This document shows positions 8,150 through 14,789 of a DNA stretch of 19,663 nt, one piece after another. Origin of the DNA: Alphaproteobacteria bacterium UBA4588. GTDB taxonomy: Bacteria > Pseudomonadota > Alphaproteobacteria > Puniceispirillales > Puniceispirillaceae. The notes under the pieces are model-generated. The model had not been told where the DNA came from and searched no databases. It saw only the letters and a list, made by a program, of their open reading frames with translations. The first letter of the stretch is position 1, and every line of letters begins with the position of its first letter. The stretch is taken from contig DGJU01000031.1 of NCBI GenBank assembly GCA_002387605.1, positions 1-19,663 of the forward strand. Reading direction: 5' to 3'. A program made the position numbers and the translations under genes.

Positions 8150-8620
8150 TTATGCTTTACGCATATCCTGAGCGCCCGTTTGAACCGCCTTCACGATATT
8201 ATGATATCCGGTACAGCGGCAGATATTTCCCTCAAGCCCCTCGCGGATATCCTGTTCACTAAGTGTTGGGTTTGTCTCAACAAGTTCAATGGCGCTCATC
8301 ACCATGCCGGGTGTGCAATAGCCGCATTGAAGCCCATGCTGTTCATGAAAGGCCTGTTGCATCGGATGCAATTTATCACCAGAGGCAATGCCTTCGATTG
8401 TGGTAATATCTTTGCCCTCAGCTTGAACGGCTAGCACTGTACAGGATTTGGCGGAGGCACCATTTATATGTATGACGCACGCACCGCACTGGCTGGTATC
8501 ACAGCCAATATGGGTTCCTGTAAGCGCAAGTGTTTCGCGCAGATATGTCACAAGAAGCATATTATCTTCAACATCATGGGAGACTGGCTGACCATTCACG
8601 GTCATTGAAAGCTGTGTCAT
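8150..8620 (-). CDS. Molybdenum hydroxylase [2Fe-2S] subunit (CoxS-like)
   Basis: Small iron-sulfur subunit that carries electrons from the molybdenum centre to FAD. The 156 aa contain both expected clusters: a plant-ferredoxin-type site with Cys40, Cys45, Cys48 and Cys60, and an alpha-helical site with Cys99 and Cys102 (QCGYCTPGM) and Cys134 and Cys136 (CRCTGY). All eight ligands are present, so the protein looks functional. It is first in a two-gene - strand unit with the CoxM-like gene, and divergent from xdhC across 283 bp. The usual third gene for the molybdopterin-binding large subunit is missing at both ends of this unit. Confidence 0.93.
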   Translation of the reverse strand: MTQLSMTVNGQPVSHDVEDNMLLVTYLRETLALTGTHIGCDTSQCGACVIHINGASAKSCTVLAVQAEGKDITTIEGIASGDKLHPMQQAFHEQHGLQCGYCTPGMVMSAIELVETNPTLSEQDIREGLEGNICRCTGYHNIVKAVQTGAQDMRKA

Positions 8621-8903
8621 TCTTTATTCACCATTATTGGAAATGATCGTTTCTTTAGTAAACCGTGGCCTGTTTTCTAGGCGCTGTAAAGTCTTACGCG
8701 ATGATGAGTAAAAAATCACGTAAACAAGCAGGACTAAAATAACGCTATGCCGGATAATACCCTCCATTGGTGCTGATTTATAGAGAGATAATGAAATCAG
8801 TTTTCGAGGAGTTTTTCATGCACGACTCAGAAACCGTGTTATAATTTGATGGATGAGACGCTTATGGCGTGGTGAGCATGACAGGTGAGGAGCTATCATA
8901 TCT
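8621..8903. promoter_or_regulatory. Divergent intergenic region between CoxS-like gene and xdhC
   Basis: This 283-bp gap should hold promoters for both directions. For xdhC there is a perfect extended -10 at 8837-8845. For the - strand unit no convincing -35/-10 pair was found. An imperfect hairpin or operator-like element lies at 8682-8700: CGC, bulged T, GTAA, AGTC, TTAC, GCG. Only very small ORFs occur here (13 codons at 8701-8742; 9 codons at 8878-8907), and none has independent support. Confidence 0.5.
8837..8845 (+). promoter_or_regulatory. Extended -10 promoter for xdhC
   Basis: TGTTATAAT is a perfect extended -10 (TGnTATAAT), 58 nt before the xdhC ATG. No strong -35 is seen 16-18 bp upstream, which is tolerated with an extended -10. 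Transcription would start near 8852. Confidence 0.5.
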
Positions 8904-9914
8904 ATGACAACTCAGTCAGACCGTTATCAAGATGATATAATGTTACCCCAGCTTGGATGTGACTGGCATCAGGCAGGGCATAAGCTGGCTATTGTGTTTG
9001 TGACATCAACATGGGGCTCATCACCGCGCCCTGTTGGCAGTATGATGCTGGTGCGTGATGATATGCGCATTGAAGGCTCGGTTTCTGGCGGCTGTATCGA
9101 AGGCGCTGTGATTGAAGCGGCCCTCGATGCCATGAAAAGCGGCACAGGACAGCCGCTTAGCTTTGGTGTTGCTGATGAGACAGCCTGGGAGGTTGGCTTG
9201 TCTTGTGGTGGCAGCATTGAGGTGCTTGTGATTCCTGTTGGGCCGTCCGGCATGTCGTTTGATATATTGACAGCACTTGCAGATGCAGCCCGGCTCCGGC
9301 AGCCCCTTCAACTTTCAATTTCGCTTGCTACTGCTACGGTAACACGCGCAACCGAGATTTCTGTGATGCAGTCTGGCATGCAATCCGTAATGCAGTCTGG
9401 CGGGGATACTGAGCCTGAAATTTACACCCATCTTCAGGAACCCCGGCTTCAGCTTGTGATTGTCGGCGCGGTTCATATTGCCCAATATCTGGCACCGATG
9501 GCACAAAGTTGCGGCTTTGAGGTAACGCTTATCGATCCGCGCGGGATCTTTGCACATCCAGAACGGTTTGCCTCATCCACTGTAAAAGATGTGTGGCCAT
9601 CTGATATCCTGCCGCAGATGATGCTCGATGCCAGAACAGCGTTTGTTACCCTTACACATGACCCCAAGATTGATGATGATGCATTGCGCATTGCGCTTCA
9701 AAAACCGGTTTTCTATCTGGCGTGCCTTGGCAGCCGGAAAACCCATGAAAAGCGATGTGCGCGGCTGCGTGATGATGCAACAGACGAAGCCTTACAGAGA
9801 ATTTCAGCGCCAGCAGGTCTCGATATTGGCGGTCGTAGTCCTGCTGAAATTGCTGTCTCCATTATGGCAGAGATGATTGCAGCATGGCATGGCCCGAAAC
9901 GGCAAACCCCATGA
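8904..9914 (+). CDS. XdhC/CoxF-family molybdenum cofactor maturation protein
   Basis: XdhC-type proteins bind molybdenum cofactor, help its sulfuration or modification, and deliver it to xanthine-dehydrogenase-family apoenzymes. The 336 aa contain an N-terminal XdhC/CoxI domain (about residues 20-115) with VTSTWGSSPRPVGSMM, GSVSGGCIEGAV and LSCGGSIEVLV. A C-terminal Rossmann domain (about 180-325) has VIVGAVHIAQYLAPMA, TLTHDPKIDDDAL and GLDIGGRSPAEIAVSI. The two are joined by a linker with a 12-bp tandem repeat (9366-9401). AGGAG lies 11 nt before the ATG. The stop overlaps the next start as ATGA, so it is co-translated with the molybdopterin-binding/NTP-transferase gene. Its presence next to CoxS/CoxM-like genes supports a real molybdenum hydroxylase in this organism. 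Confidence 0.92.
   Translation: MTTQSDRYQDDIMLPQLGCDWHQAGHKLAIVFVTSTWGSSPRPVGSMMLVRDDMRIEGSVSGGCIEGAVIEAALDAMKSGTGQPLSFGVADETAWEVGLSCGGSIEVLVIPVGPSGMSFDILTALADAARLRQPLQLSISLATATVTRATEISVMQSGMQSVMQSGGDTEPEIYTHLQEPRLQLVIVGAVHIAQYLAPMAQSCGFEVTLIDPRGIFAHPERFASSTVKDVWPSDILPQMMLDARTAFVTLTHDPKIDDDALRIALQKPVFYLACLGSRKTHEKRCARLRDDATDEALQRISAPAGLDIGGRSPAEIAVSIMAEMIAAWHGPKRQTP
9366..9401 (+). repeat. Three 12-bp tandem units inside the xdhC-like gene
   Basis: Units ATGCAGTCTGGC, ATGCAATCCGTA and ATGCAGTCTGGC follow one another in frame and encode MQSG-MQSV-MQSG. They lie in the interdomain linker, where copy-number change would keep the frame. The first and third units are identical. Confidence 0.7.
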
Positions 9915-11575
9915 AATTTGGTCCGCGTCCTGTAAATGAATGTGGCGGGCATATACTGGCCCATAGCGTTAAAGTAGCGGGCCGAAGGTTTTCCAAAGGC
10001 ATCTGTCTTAAGGATGAAGACATCGCCTATCTTGGGGCTGGCGGCCTCACAGAACTTGTTATTGCCGAAGCTGAGCCGGGTGATATCCATGAAGATGATG
10101 TTGCTAATAGGCTGGCACAGGCGCTCGCCCCGCACGGTGTTAGTCTGACCATAGCAGCGACAGGCCGGGTTAATCTGAAGGTTCAGGATACATCTCTTAT
10201 CGGCGTGTTTTCTGAGCGTCTGACAGCATTTAATCTGATTGATGAAGGGCTGACATGTGCAACGGTTCAGCACCATCAGTTACTCAGCGCTGGACAGATG
10301 GCGGCGACTTTAAAAATCGTGCCGTATTTTCTGCCAGCCGAGGTTGTTGAGGCGGCAGAAAAGCTACTCGCGAACGGCCCGCTTTTTACCTGCCATCGCC
10401 TTACAGGATGCGATGCAGGTCTTATCCAGACGGTCTCGCCAGCGGTAAAACAAACGGTGCGCACAGCAACTCATAACGTCACAGAGGCCCGGCTTTCAGC
10501 TCTTGGATGCCGTCTTATATCATCTGTTGAATGCGCGCATGATAGCGCTGCGATTACAGCAGAACTCCATAAGATGAGAGAGACTGGTATTGCGTTAATT
10601 CTTATTTGTGGCGCATCAGCCATCAGTGATAGGCGTGATATTGTGCCAGCTGCTGTTACACTAGCAGGCGGGCGTATTGAGCAGCTTGGCCTTGCCGTTG
10701 ACCCCGGCAATCTTACGATGGTCGCAGGCATTGATGATACGATGGTTATCGGGATGCCCGGCTGTGCGCGCTCGCCGCGGCTGAATGGTCTTGACTGGAT
10801 TCTTCATCTTTATCTGGCAGGATTGGACATTGACCGGCTAGCATTAGCTTCGATGGCTACTGGCGGGCTGTTGATGGAAATCGCCTCACGCCCTTTGCCG
10901 CGTGCGCTAGCGCCTGATTTTGTGCCGTCCAAGCACAGTGCTGGCAGCGCAGCGCCTTATCTTGCAGGGCTTATTCTGGCTGCCGGACAATCACGCCGGA
11001 TGGGCAATGAAAATAAATTATTGATGCTGCTGGGGGGTGTGCCGCTTATCCGCCATACCACCATGATGCTTCTGGCGGCAGGCTGTGTGGATATCACGAT
11101 TGTTACGGGCCATGATGCAGAGGCTATCAGGCACGCAGTAGAGGGCCTTGATGTACGATTTGTTCAGGCACATGACTATGCAAAAGGGCAGGGGCATTCT
11201 CTGCGGGCTGGGATTCTCGCGCTACCAGAAAAGGCAAGTGATGTGTTGGTCATGCTGGGAGATATGCCGCTTGTATCTGCAGAGCTTGTCTCTCAGCTTA
11301 TGGCGCATCATGCGCGCCAACCCGGTCATGACGGCGTCATAAGCCTACCTGTTTGTGATGGCAGGCGCGGGCATCCTGTTATCTGGGGGCGCCGCTTCTT
11401 TGATGAACTTGCCACTATCAGCGGTGATAGCGGGGGGCGGGTTCTTCTGGCTGATTACGCGCATGCGCTTCGCCCATTCGACTGGGACAGGCCTGAAATG
11501 TTTCTTGATGCCGATACACAAGACGCCTTTGCTCAGATTAAACAAGCCTATGAGGCAGACCAAACGCCATCATGA
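9911..11575 (+). CDS. Molybdopterin-binding / MobA-like nucleotidyltransferase fusion protein
   Basis: Predicted cofactor-maturation enzyme of 554 aa. The N-terminal two thirds carry a MoeA/MogA-like molybdopterin-binding region, with LILICGASAISDRRDIVPAA and GMPGCARSPRLNGLDWIL at about residues 230-310. The C-terminal part from about residue 353 is a MobA-like NTP transferase: GLILAAGQSRRMG (353-365) with the nucleotide-site Lys369, then QGHSLRAGI, LGDMPLVS and GHPVIWG. The pattern is nearer the CTP:molybdopterin cytidylyltransferase (MocA) group that supplies xanthine-dehydrogenase-type enzymes than to GTP-using MobA, but this rests on a short motif. ATG 9911 is chosen because it forms ATGA with the xdhC-like stop; a start nine codons earlier (9884) would overlap more deeply. 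The stop lies inside a palindrome shared with the convergent gene. Confidence 0.88.
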   Translation: MKFGPRPVNECGGHILAHSVKVAGRRFSKGICLKDEDIAYLGAGGLTELVIAEAEPGDIHEDDVANRLAQALAPHGVSLTIAATGRVNLKVQDTSLIGVFSERLTAFNLIDEGLTCATVQHHQLLSAGQMAATLKIVPYFLPAEVVEAAEKLLANGPLFTCHRLTGCDAGLIQTVSPAVKQTVRTATHNVTEARLSALGCRLISSVECAHDSAAITAELHKMRETGIALILICGASAISDRRDIVPAAVTLAGGRIEQLGLAVDPGNLTMVAGIDDTMVIGMPGCARSPRLNGLDWILHLYLAGLDIDRLALASMATGGLLMEIASRPLPRALAPDFVPSKHSAGSAAPYLAGLILAAGQSRRMGNENKLLMLLGGVPLIRHTTMMLLAAGCVDITIVTGHDAEAIRHAVEGLDVRFVQAHDYAKGQGHSLRAGILALPEKASDVLVMLGDMPLVSAELVSQLMAHHARQPGHDGVISLPVCDGRRGHPVIWGRRFFDELATISGDSGGRVLLADYAHALRPFDWDRPEMFLDADTQDAFAQIKQAYEADQTPS

Positions 11576-11580
11576 TGGCG
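11565..11580. repeat. 16-bp perfect palindrome across two convergent stop codons
   Basis: CGCCATCATGATGGCG equals its own reverse complement. The central TCATGA supplies the TGA stop of the + strand gene (11573-11575) and of the - strand gene (11570-11572). Both proteins therefore end in the same residues, PS. No T-tract follows on either strand, so a classic terminator is not supported. Confidence 0.8.
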
Positions 11581-12601
11581 CTGTAAAACAAAGCTTTTGT
11601 CCCGTTTCGGCGCTCTCATAGACAGCCTTTTCCAAGCTGAGAATGGTTAAATAATCCCGCGCGATATTTTCAGGCGTTGTCCCAGCTAGCAGACTTTCAC
11701 AGACATGATGACAGAGTGTCTTGACGCAGTCCCCGCCAAATCCTGGCCAATCCTTTGCCGGCAGGATAAGCGTTTCTTCGGCTCTGAGATGGCCGCGCAT
11801 CCATACCTCCCCAAATCCGGTAAGACGCAAAGTGCCGTTTTCAGCTTCGACCCATGCTTCTCCCATTGTAAGCCGGTGATTGTCAGCCCTGTGGTCAGCA
11901 AGCCTATTCCCATCAAACAGCGCCCGGAAGCCATTATCATAGCCAAGCAGAATATGGCCTGCATCTTCGCCGGTAATCGCAGGGTTTAGCTGGCGCAAAT
12001 CAGCATAGACACTATCTGGCAGTCCAAAGAGATAGCAAAACACATCAAGCCAGTGCACCGCTGTTTCATGAACCAGAAAGCGGGGCATCGTTTGAAAATA
12101 GGGTTGGCGGGCAAGATAGGCATCTGGCCCCTGTCCATCACCTGGCCGGAGCTGAAAGCGCATCTGATACAGCCTGCCAAGCGTGCCAGCAGTAATCACC
12201 TCCTTCATGGCGCGATACCATGGCTGGAATCTGAAATTATCATGAATAATAAGACAAGCACCTGCCGCTTCAGATGCCGCTGTTATCGCTTCAGCCTGTT
12301 CAGTAGAGGCGCAGAAAGGTTTTTGGCAAATGATGGTTTTAATGCCAGCATCAAGGGCTTGGGTAATCACGCGTGCTTGCGCATCTGGCGGAAGAACGAT
12401 ATCTAGCACCTCCGGGGCTACCGTGCTCAGCAGGTCGTCCATATTGTCAAAAGCAGGATAGTTTGTGGCTTCTGCAACGCTAAGTGCCTTATCCATCACG
12501 CCAACAATCTGCGCCTTGTCTATACGCTCCCATGCATCGCGGTGGAACTGACTAAAATAGCCGGCACCGATCACTGCGATGCGTAAGAATGTTTCTGCCA
12601 T
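11570..12601 (-). CDS. Gfo/Idh/MocA-family NAD(P)-dependent oxidoreductase
   Basis: Likely a sugar, inositol or related polyol dehydrogenase acting in the cytoplasm; substrate unknown. The 343 aa have an N-terminal Rossmann fold, AVIGAGYFSQFH at residues 9-20, and the family QKP motif at 93-95 with Lys94, in place of the usual EKP. The C-terminal dehydrogenase domain includes HETAVHWLDVFCYLFG, holding the conserved His and Asp region. AAGGAG lies 5 nt before the ATG, which fixes the start. It is divergent from the metallo-hydrolase gene across 186 bp and overlaps the convergent molybdopterin gene by 6 bp. The 'MocA' in the family name refers to rhizopine catabolism and is unrelated to the molybdenum cytidylyltransferase MocA. 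Confidence 0.9.
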   Translation of the reverse strand: MAETFLRIAVIGAGYFSQFHRDAWERIDKAQIVGVMDKALSVAEATNYPAFDNMDDLLSTVAPEVLDIVLPPDAQARVITQALDAGIKTIICQKPFCASTEQAEAITAASEAAGACLIIHDNFRFQPWYRAMKEVITAGTLGRLYQMRFQLRPGDGQGPDAYLARQPYFQTMPRFLVHETAVHWLDVFCYLFGLPDSVYADLRQLNPAITGEDAGHILLGYDNGFRALFDGNRLADHRADNHRLTMGEAWVEAENGTLRLTGFGEVWMRGHLRAEETLILPAKDWPGFGGDCVKTLCHHVCESLLAGTTPENIARDYLTILSLEKAVYESAETGQKLCFTAPS

Positions 12602-12787
12602 GTTAATCTCCTTGGAATCAGCCTGTATCCTACAGCATCCCTAGTCTTATGGTGTGCTACTAGCGCGTCTACATAATGCACTTGATGCTCAATATACTAT
12701 CATCTCTTGTCATCAGGGAAGATTTAGGCACAGACTAGTAACATTCTGGGGCGCTAACGCGATAGCCTGTTAAAAAAAGGGGGGACG

Positions 12788-13615
12788 ATGCCGATGACTG
12801 ATGCTTTATGGGAAGTATATGCGCTGAAATATTCAGAACGAAATAGCCGAACCCGTGCAGATAGCTTCATATTTGATGATGACCATGCTTCTCCCCATGC
12901 AATGGATTATTTTATCTGGGTGTTGCGTTCAGGCGAGCAAACAATCCTTGTTGATACCGGCTATGATGAAACTGAGGCAGCAGCGCGCGGCCGCCCTATC
13001 TTGCGGGCCCCTCAAGTAGCGTTAGGAGCCTTGGGATTATCGCCAGATGCGATTGATAGGATTATCATTACCCATCTGCATTATGACCATGCAGGCTCGT
13101 TGCAGGATTTTCCCAATGCACGGCTCTATCTGCAGCCGGCTGAGATGGCTTTTGCAACTGGTCCTTGCATGTGTGAAGGCGTACTAAAAATGCCTTATAC
13201 AGCAGACCATATCTGTCAGGTCGTGCAGGCGCTCTATTCGGGCCGTGTTGAATTTACCGGACAGGACACGCACATTGTTCCTGGCGTTAGTGTGCATCAG
13301 GTTGGCGGGCATGCTCGCGGCCTACAAATTGTAAGGGTTAAGACAGTATCGGGTTGGATGGTGCTGGCGTCAGACGCTACCCATTACTACGAGAATTTCC
13401 TGAAACGAAAGCCATTCCCAATCGTTGTTGATTTAGAAGATATGCTTGCCGGGTTTGATACGATTCAGACCCTTGCTACATCAACAGAACTTGTTATTCC
13501 GGGCCATGACCCTCTGGTCACAAATCTATTTTCTCCTGAGGGTCATAGTGGATTTGTGTGGCGGCTTGATACAGGGCCGATTAAGCCGATGCCTGCTGCA
13601 GATAAACAGGCTTAG
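12788..13615 (+). CDS. Metallo-beta-lactamase-fold hydrolase, N-acyl-homoserine-lactonase-like
   Basis: Predicted dinuclear zinc hydrolase of 275 aa, most like the AttM/AiiB type of AHL lactonases. The metal ligands expected for the family are all present: His96, His98, Asp100 and His101 in HLHYDHAG, His175 in VGGHARG, Asp196 in ASDATHYYENF, and His240 in PGHDPLV. No signal peptide is seen. A purine-rich AAGGGGGGAC lies just before ATG 12788; ATG 12794 is a possible alternative two codons in. No LuxI or LuxR gene is in the window, so quorum quenching is only one option; hydrolysis of other lactones or esters is equally possible. The stop overlaps the convergent carboxymuconolactone decarboxylase gene by 4 bp. 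Confidence 0.85.
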   Translation: MPMTDALWEVYALKYSERNSRTRADSFIFDDDHASPHAMDYFIWVLRSGEQTILVDTGYDETEAAARGRPILRAPQVALGALGLSPDAIDRIIITHLHYDHAGSLQDFPNARLYLQPAEMAFATGPCMCEGVLKMPYTADHICQVVQALYSGRVEFTGQDTHIVPGVSVHQVGGHARGLQIVRVKTVSGWMVLASDATHYYENFLKRKPFPIVVDLEDMLAGFDTIQTLATSTELVIPGHDPLVTNLFSPEGHSGFVWRLDTGPIKPMPAADKQA

Positions 13616-13992
13616 AGCATACCATGTTCGGTTAGCACCTTACGGGCAACACGCTGGCATTCTAGGGCTTGTGGCACGCCGCAATAAATACCGATCACAT
13701 TCACGATTGCCCGGATTTCTTCCATTGTGCAGCCGTTTCTAATAGCGCCATTACAATGCAGCTCCCATTCGTGCATTTTGCCAAGAGCGCCTATCATGGA
13801 TAGGTTCATCATTGAACGCGTTTTTTCTTCAATGACATCATCGCCCCAGCCAAATCCCCAGCACCATGCGGTCATAGCTTCCTGAAACGGACGATTGAAT
13901 TCATCTGCATTATCCATTGTTGTGTCGACATAATCGGCACCAAGTGTGGCCCGGCGCTTTGCCAGACCTTTCTCAAAAAGCTTATTATCCAT
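13612..13992 (-). CDS. Carboxymuconolactone decarboxylase (CMD) family protein
   Basis: Small alpha-helical protein of 126 aa, the size of gamma-carboxymuconolactone decarboxylase (PcaC, about 130 aa). Family features visible are RRATLGADYVD near residue 13, FQEAMTAWCWGFGWGDD (36-52), the EKTRSMMNLSMIGALG helix (56-71), and ELHCNGAIRNGCTMEEI with Glu77 and His79. The CxxC redox pair of AhpD-type members is absent, so a peroxidase role is unlikely. A GAGGG ribosome site precedes the ATG. It lies 88 bp downstream of phoU on the same strand and could be read from the pst operon or from its own promoter. No other protocatechuate pathway gene is nearby, so the physiological substrate is unknown. 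Confidence 0.85.
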   Translation of the reverse strand: MDNKLFEKGLAKRRATLGADYVDTTMDNADEFNRPFQEAMTAWCWGFGWGDDVIEEKTRSMMNLSMIGALGKMHEWELHCNGAIRNGCTMEEIRAIVNVIGIYCGVPQALECQRVARKVLTEHGML

Positions 13993-14080
13993 AGCAATTC
14001 CCTCTTATTTATTATTATTATTTTAGGATGTAGGAATATAGTTATAGCGCAGAAATCCCAAAGGCAAAGTGCCAAATTAT

Positions 14081-14767
14081 TTACACCGTTTCTCTATCCT
14101 CGCGTTGCTCAATAGCGCCCAGTGCACCTGTTTCCATATAGATGGTGGCTTCTGCAATATTCTTGGCATGGTCACCAACACGCTCAAGGTGGCGCGAGAC
14201 AAACAGAAGCTGAGTAACTGTTTCAAGGTTGTCCTCATTCTCCCGAATTTTATGCATCAGGCCTTTGGTGAATGCTTTGTGCATTTTATCAAGCTGCAGG
14301 TCTGCTTCACGAATTGCATGTGAGCGTTCAACATCACGTTCAATATAAGCTGCCATCACATCGCTCATGCTTGAGATGGCAAGGTGAGATATTCTTTCCA
14401 GCTCTCCGCGCATTTCATTATCAATGACCAATGTTGTTTTCAGGATGATTTTCGCAATATTCTTGGCAAGGTCGCCGGCACGCTCAAGGTTCATTGCAAT
14501 CTGAATGGATGTAATAACAACCCGCAGATCATTTGCCATTGGCGAGCGCAAAGCAAGGATGGCACTTGCCTGTTCCCGAACGTCAAATTCCATCTGATTG
14601 ATATTTTTATCAGCCAAAATAACAGCGCGTGCCGCATCAGCATCGCCGGTGATAAGACTGGTGATAGCCTTATCATTCATTGCCACGATATCATTGCCCA
14701 TTCGGGTCACAAGTGCCCGCAGAACATCAAGCACTTCATCGTAGGATTTAACGATATGGTCAGCCAT
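14081..14767 (-). CDS. phoU: Phosphate signalling / transport regulator PhoU
   Basis: Peripheral regulator linking the Pst transporter to the PhoR sensor kinase, repressing the Pho regulon when phosphate is plentiful. The 228 aa form two tandem three-helix PhoU repeats. Each carries the metal-binding motif: ERAGD at residues 95-99 and ERVGD at 195-199, exactly 100 residues apart and both followed by a KNIA stretch. Length is within the family range (about 215-240). It is the last pst gene, 22 bp after pstB. The AGGAGAGG-type Shine-Dalgarno sequence just upstream of the ATG (in the pstB-phoU gap) fixes the start. Confidence 0.97.
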   Translation of the reverse strand: MADHIVKSYDEVLDVLRALVTRMGNDIVAMNDKAITSLITGDADAARAVILADKNINQMEFDVREQASAILALRSPMANDLRVVITSIQIAMNLERAGDLAKNIAKIILKTTLVIDNEMRGELERISHLAISSMSDVMAAYIERDVERSHAIREADLQLDKMHKAFTKGLMHKIRENEDNLETVTQLLFVSRHLERVGDHAKNIAEATIYMETGALGAIEQREDRETV

Positions 14768-14789
14768 AAAAGCCTCTCCTTTTTAGTCT

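Noticed and set aside
8701..8742. 13-codon ORF (MMSKKSRKQAGLK) as a small protein gene
   Set aside because: Too short, no clear ribosome-binding site, and no homology that can be judged by eye.
11570..12601. Gfo/Idh/MocA gene as the molybdenum cytidylyltransferase MocA
   Set aside because: The shared name is a coincidence; this protein has a Rossmann oxidoreductase fold, and the NTP-transferase is the adjacent + strand fusion gene.
12602..12787. Promoter pair in the Gfo / metallo-hydrolase divergent gap
   Set aside because: TATACT near 12692 and TTGTCA near 12708 are not correctly spaced with partner elements, so no promoter is claimed.
13612..13992. AhpD-type alkylhydroperoxidase
   Set aside because: The CxxC redox motif is missing; the pattern fits PcaC-type CMD members better.
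14005..14022. ATT-rich microsatellite upstream of the CMD gene
   Set aside because: Short, A+T-rich, and in a non-coding gap; nothing distinguishes it from chance.
14024..14080. Terminator after phoU
   Set aside because: The only stem found (GGCA-CTT-TGCC) has four pairs and no T-tract.
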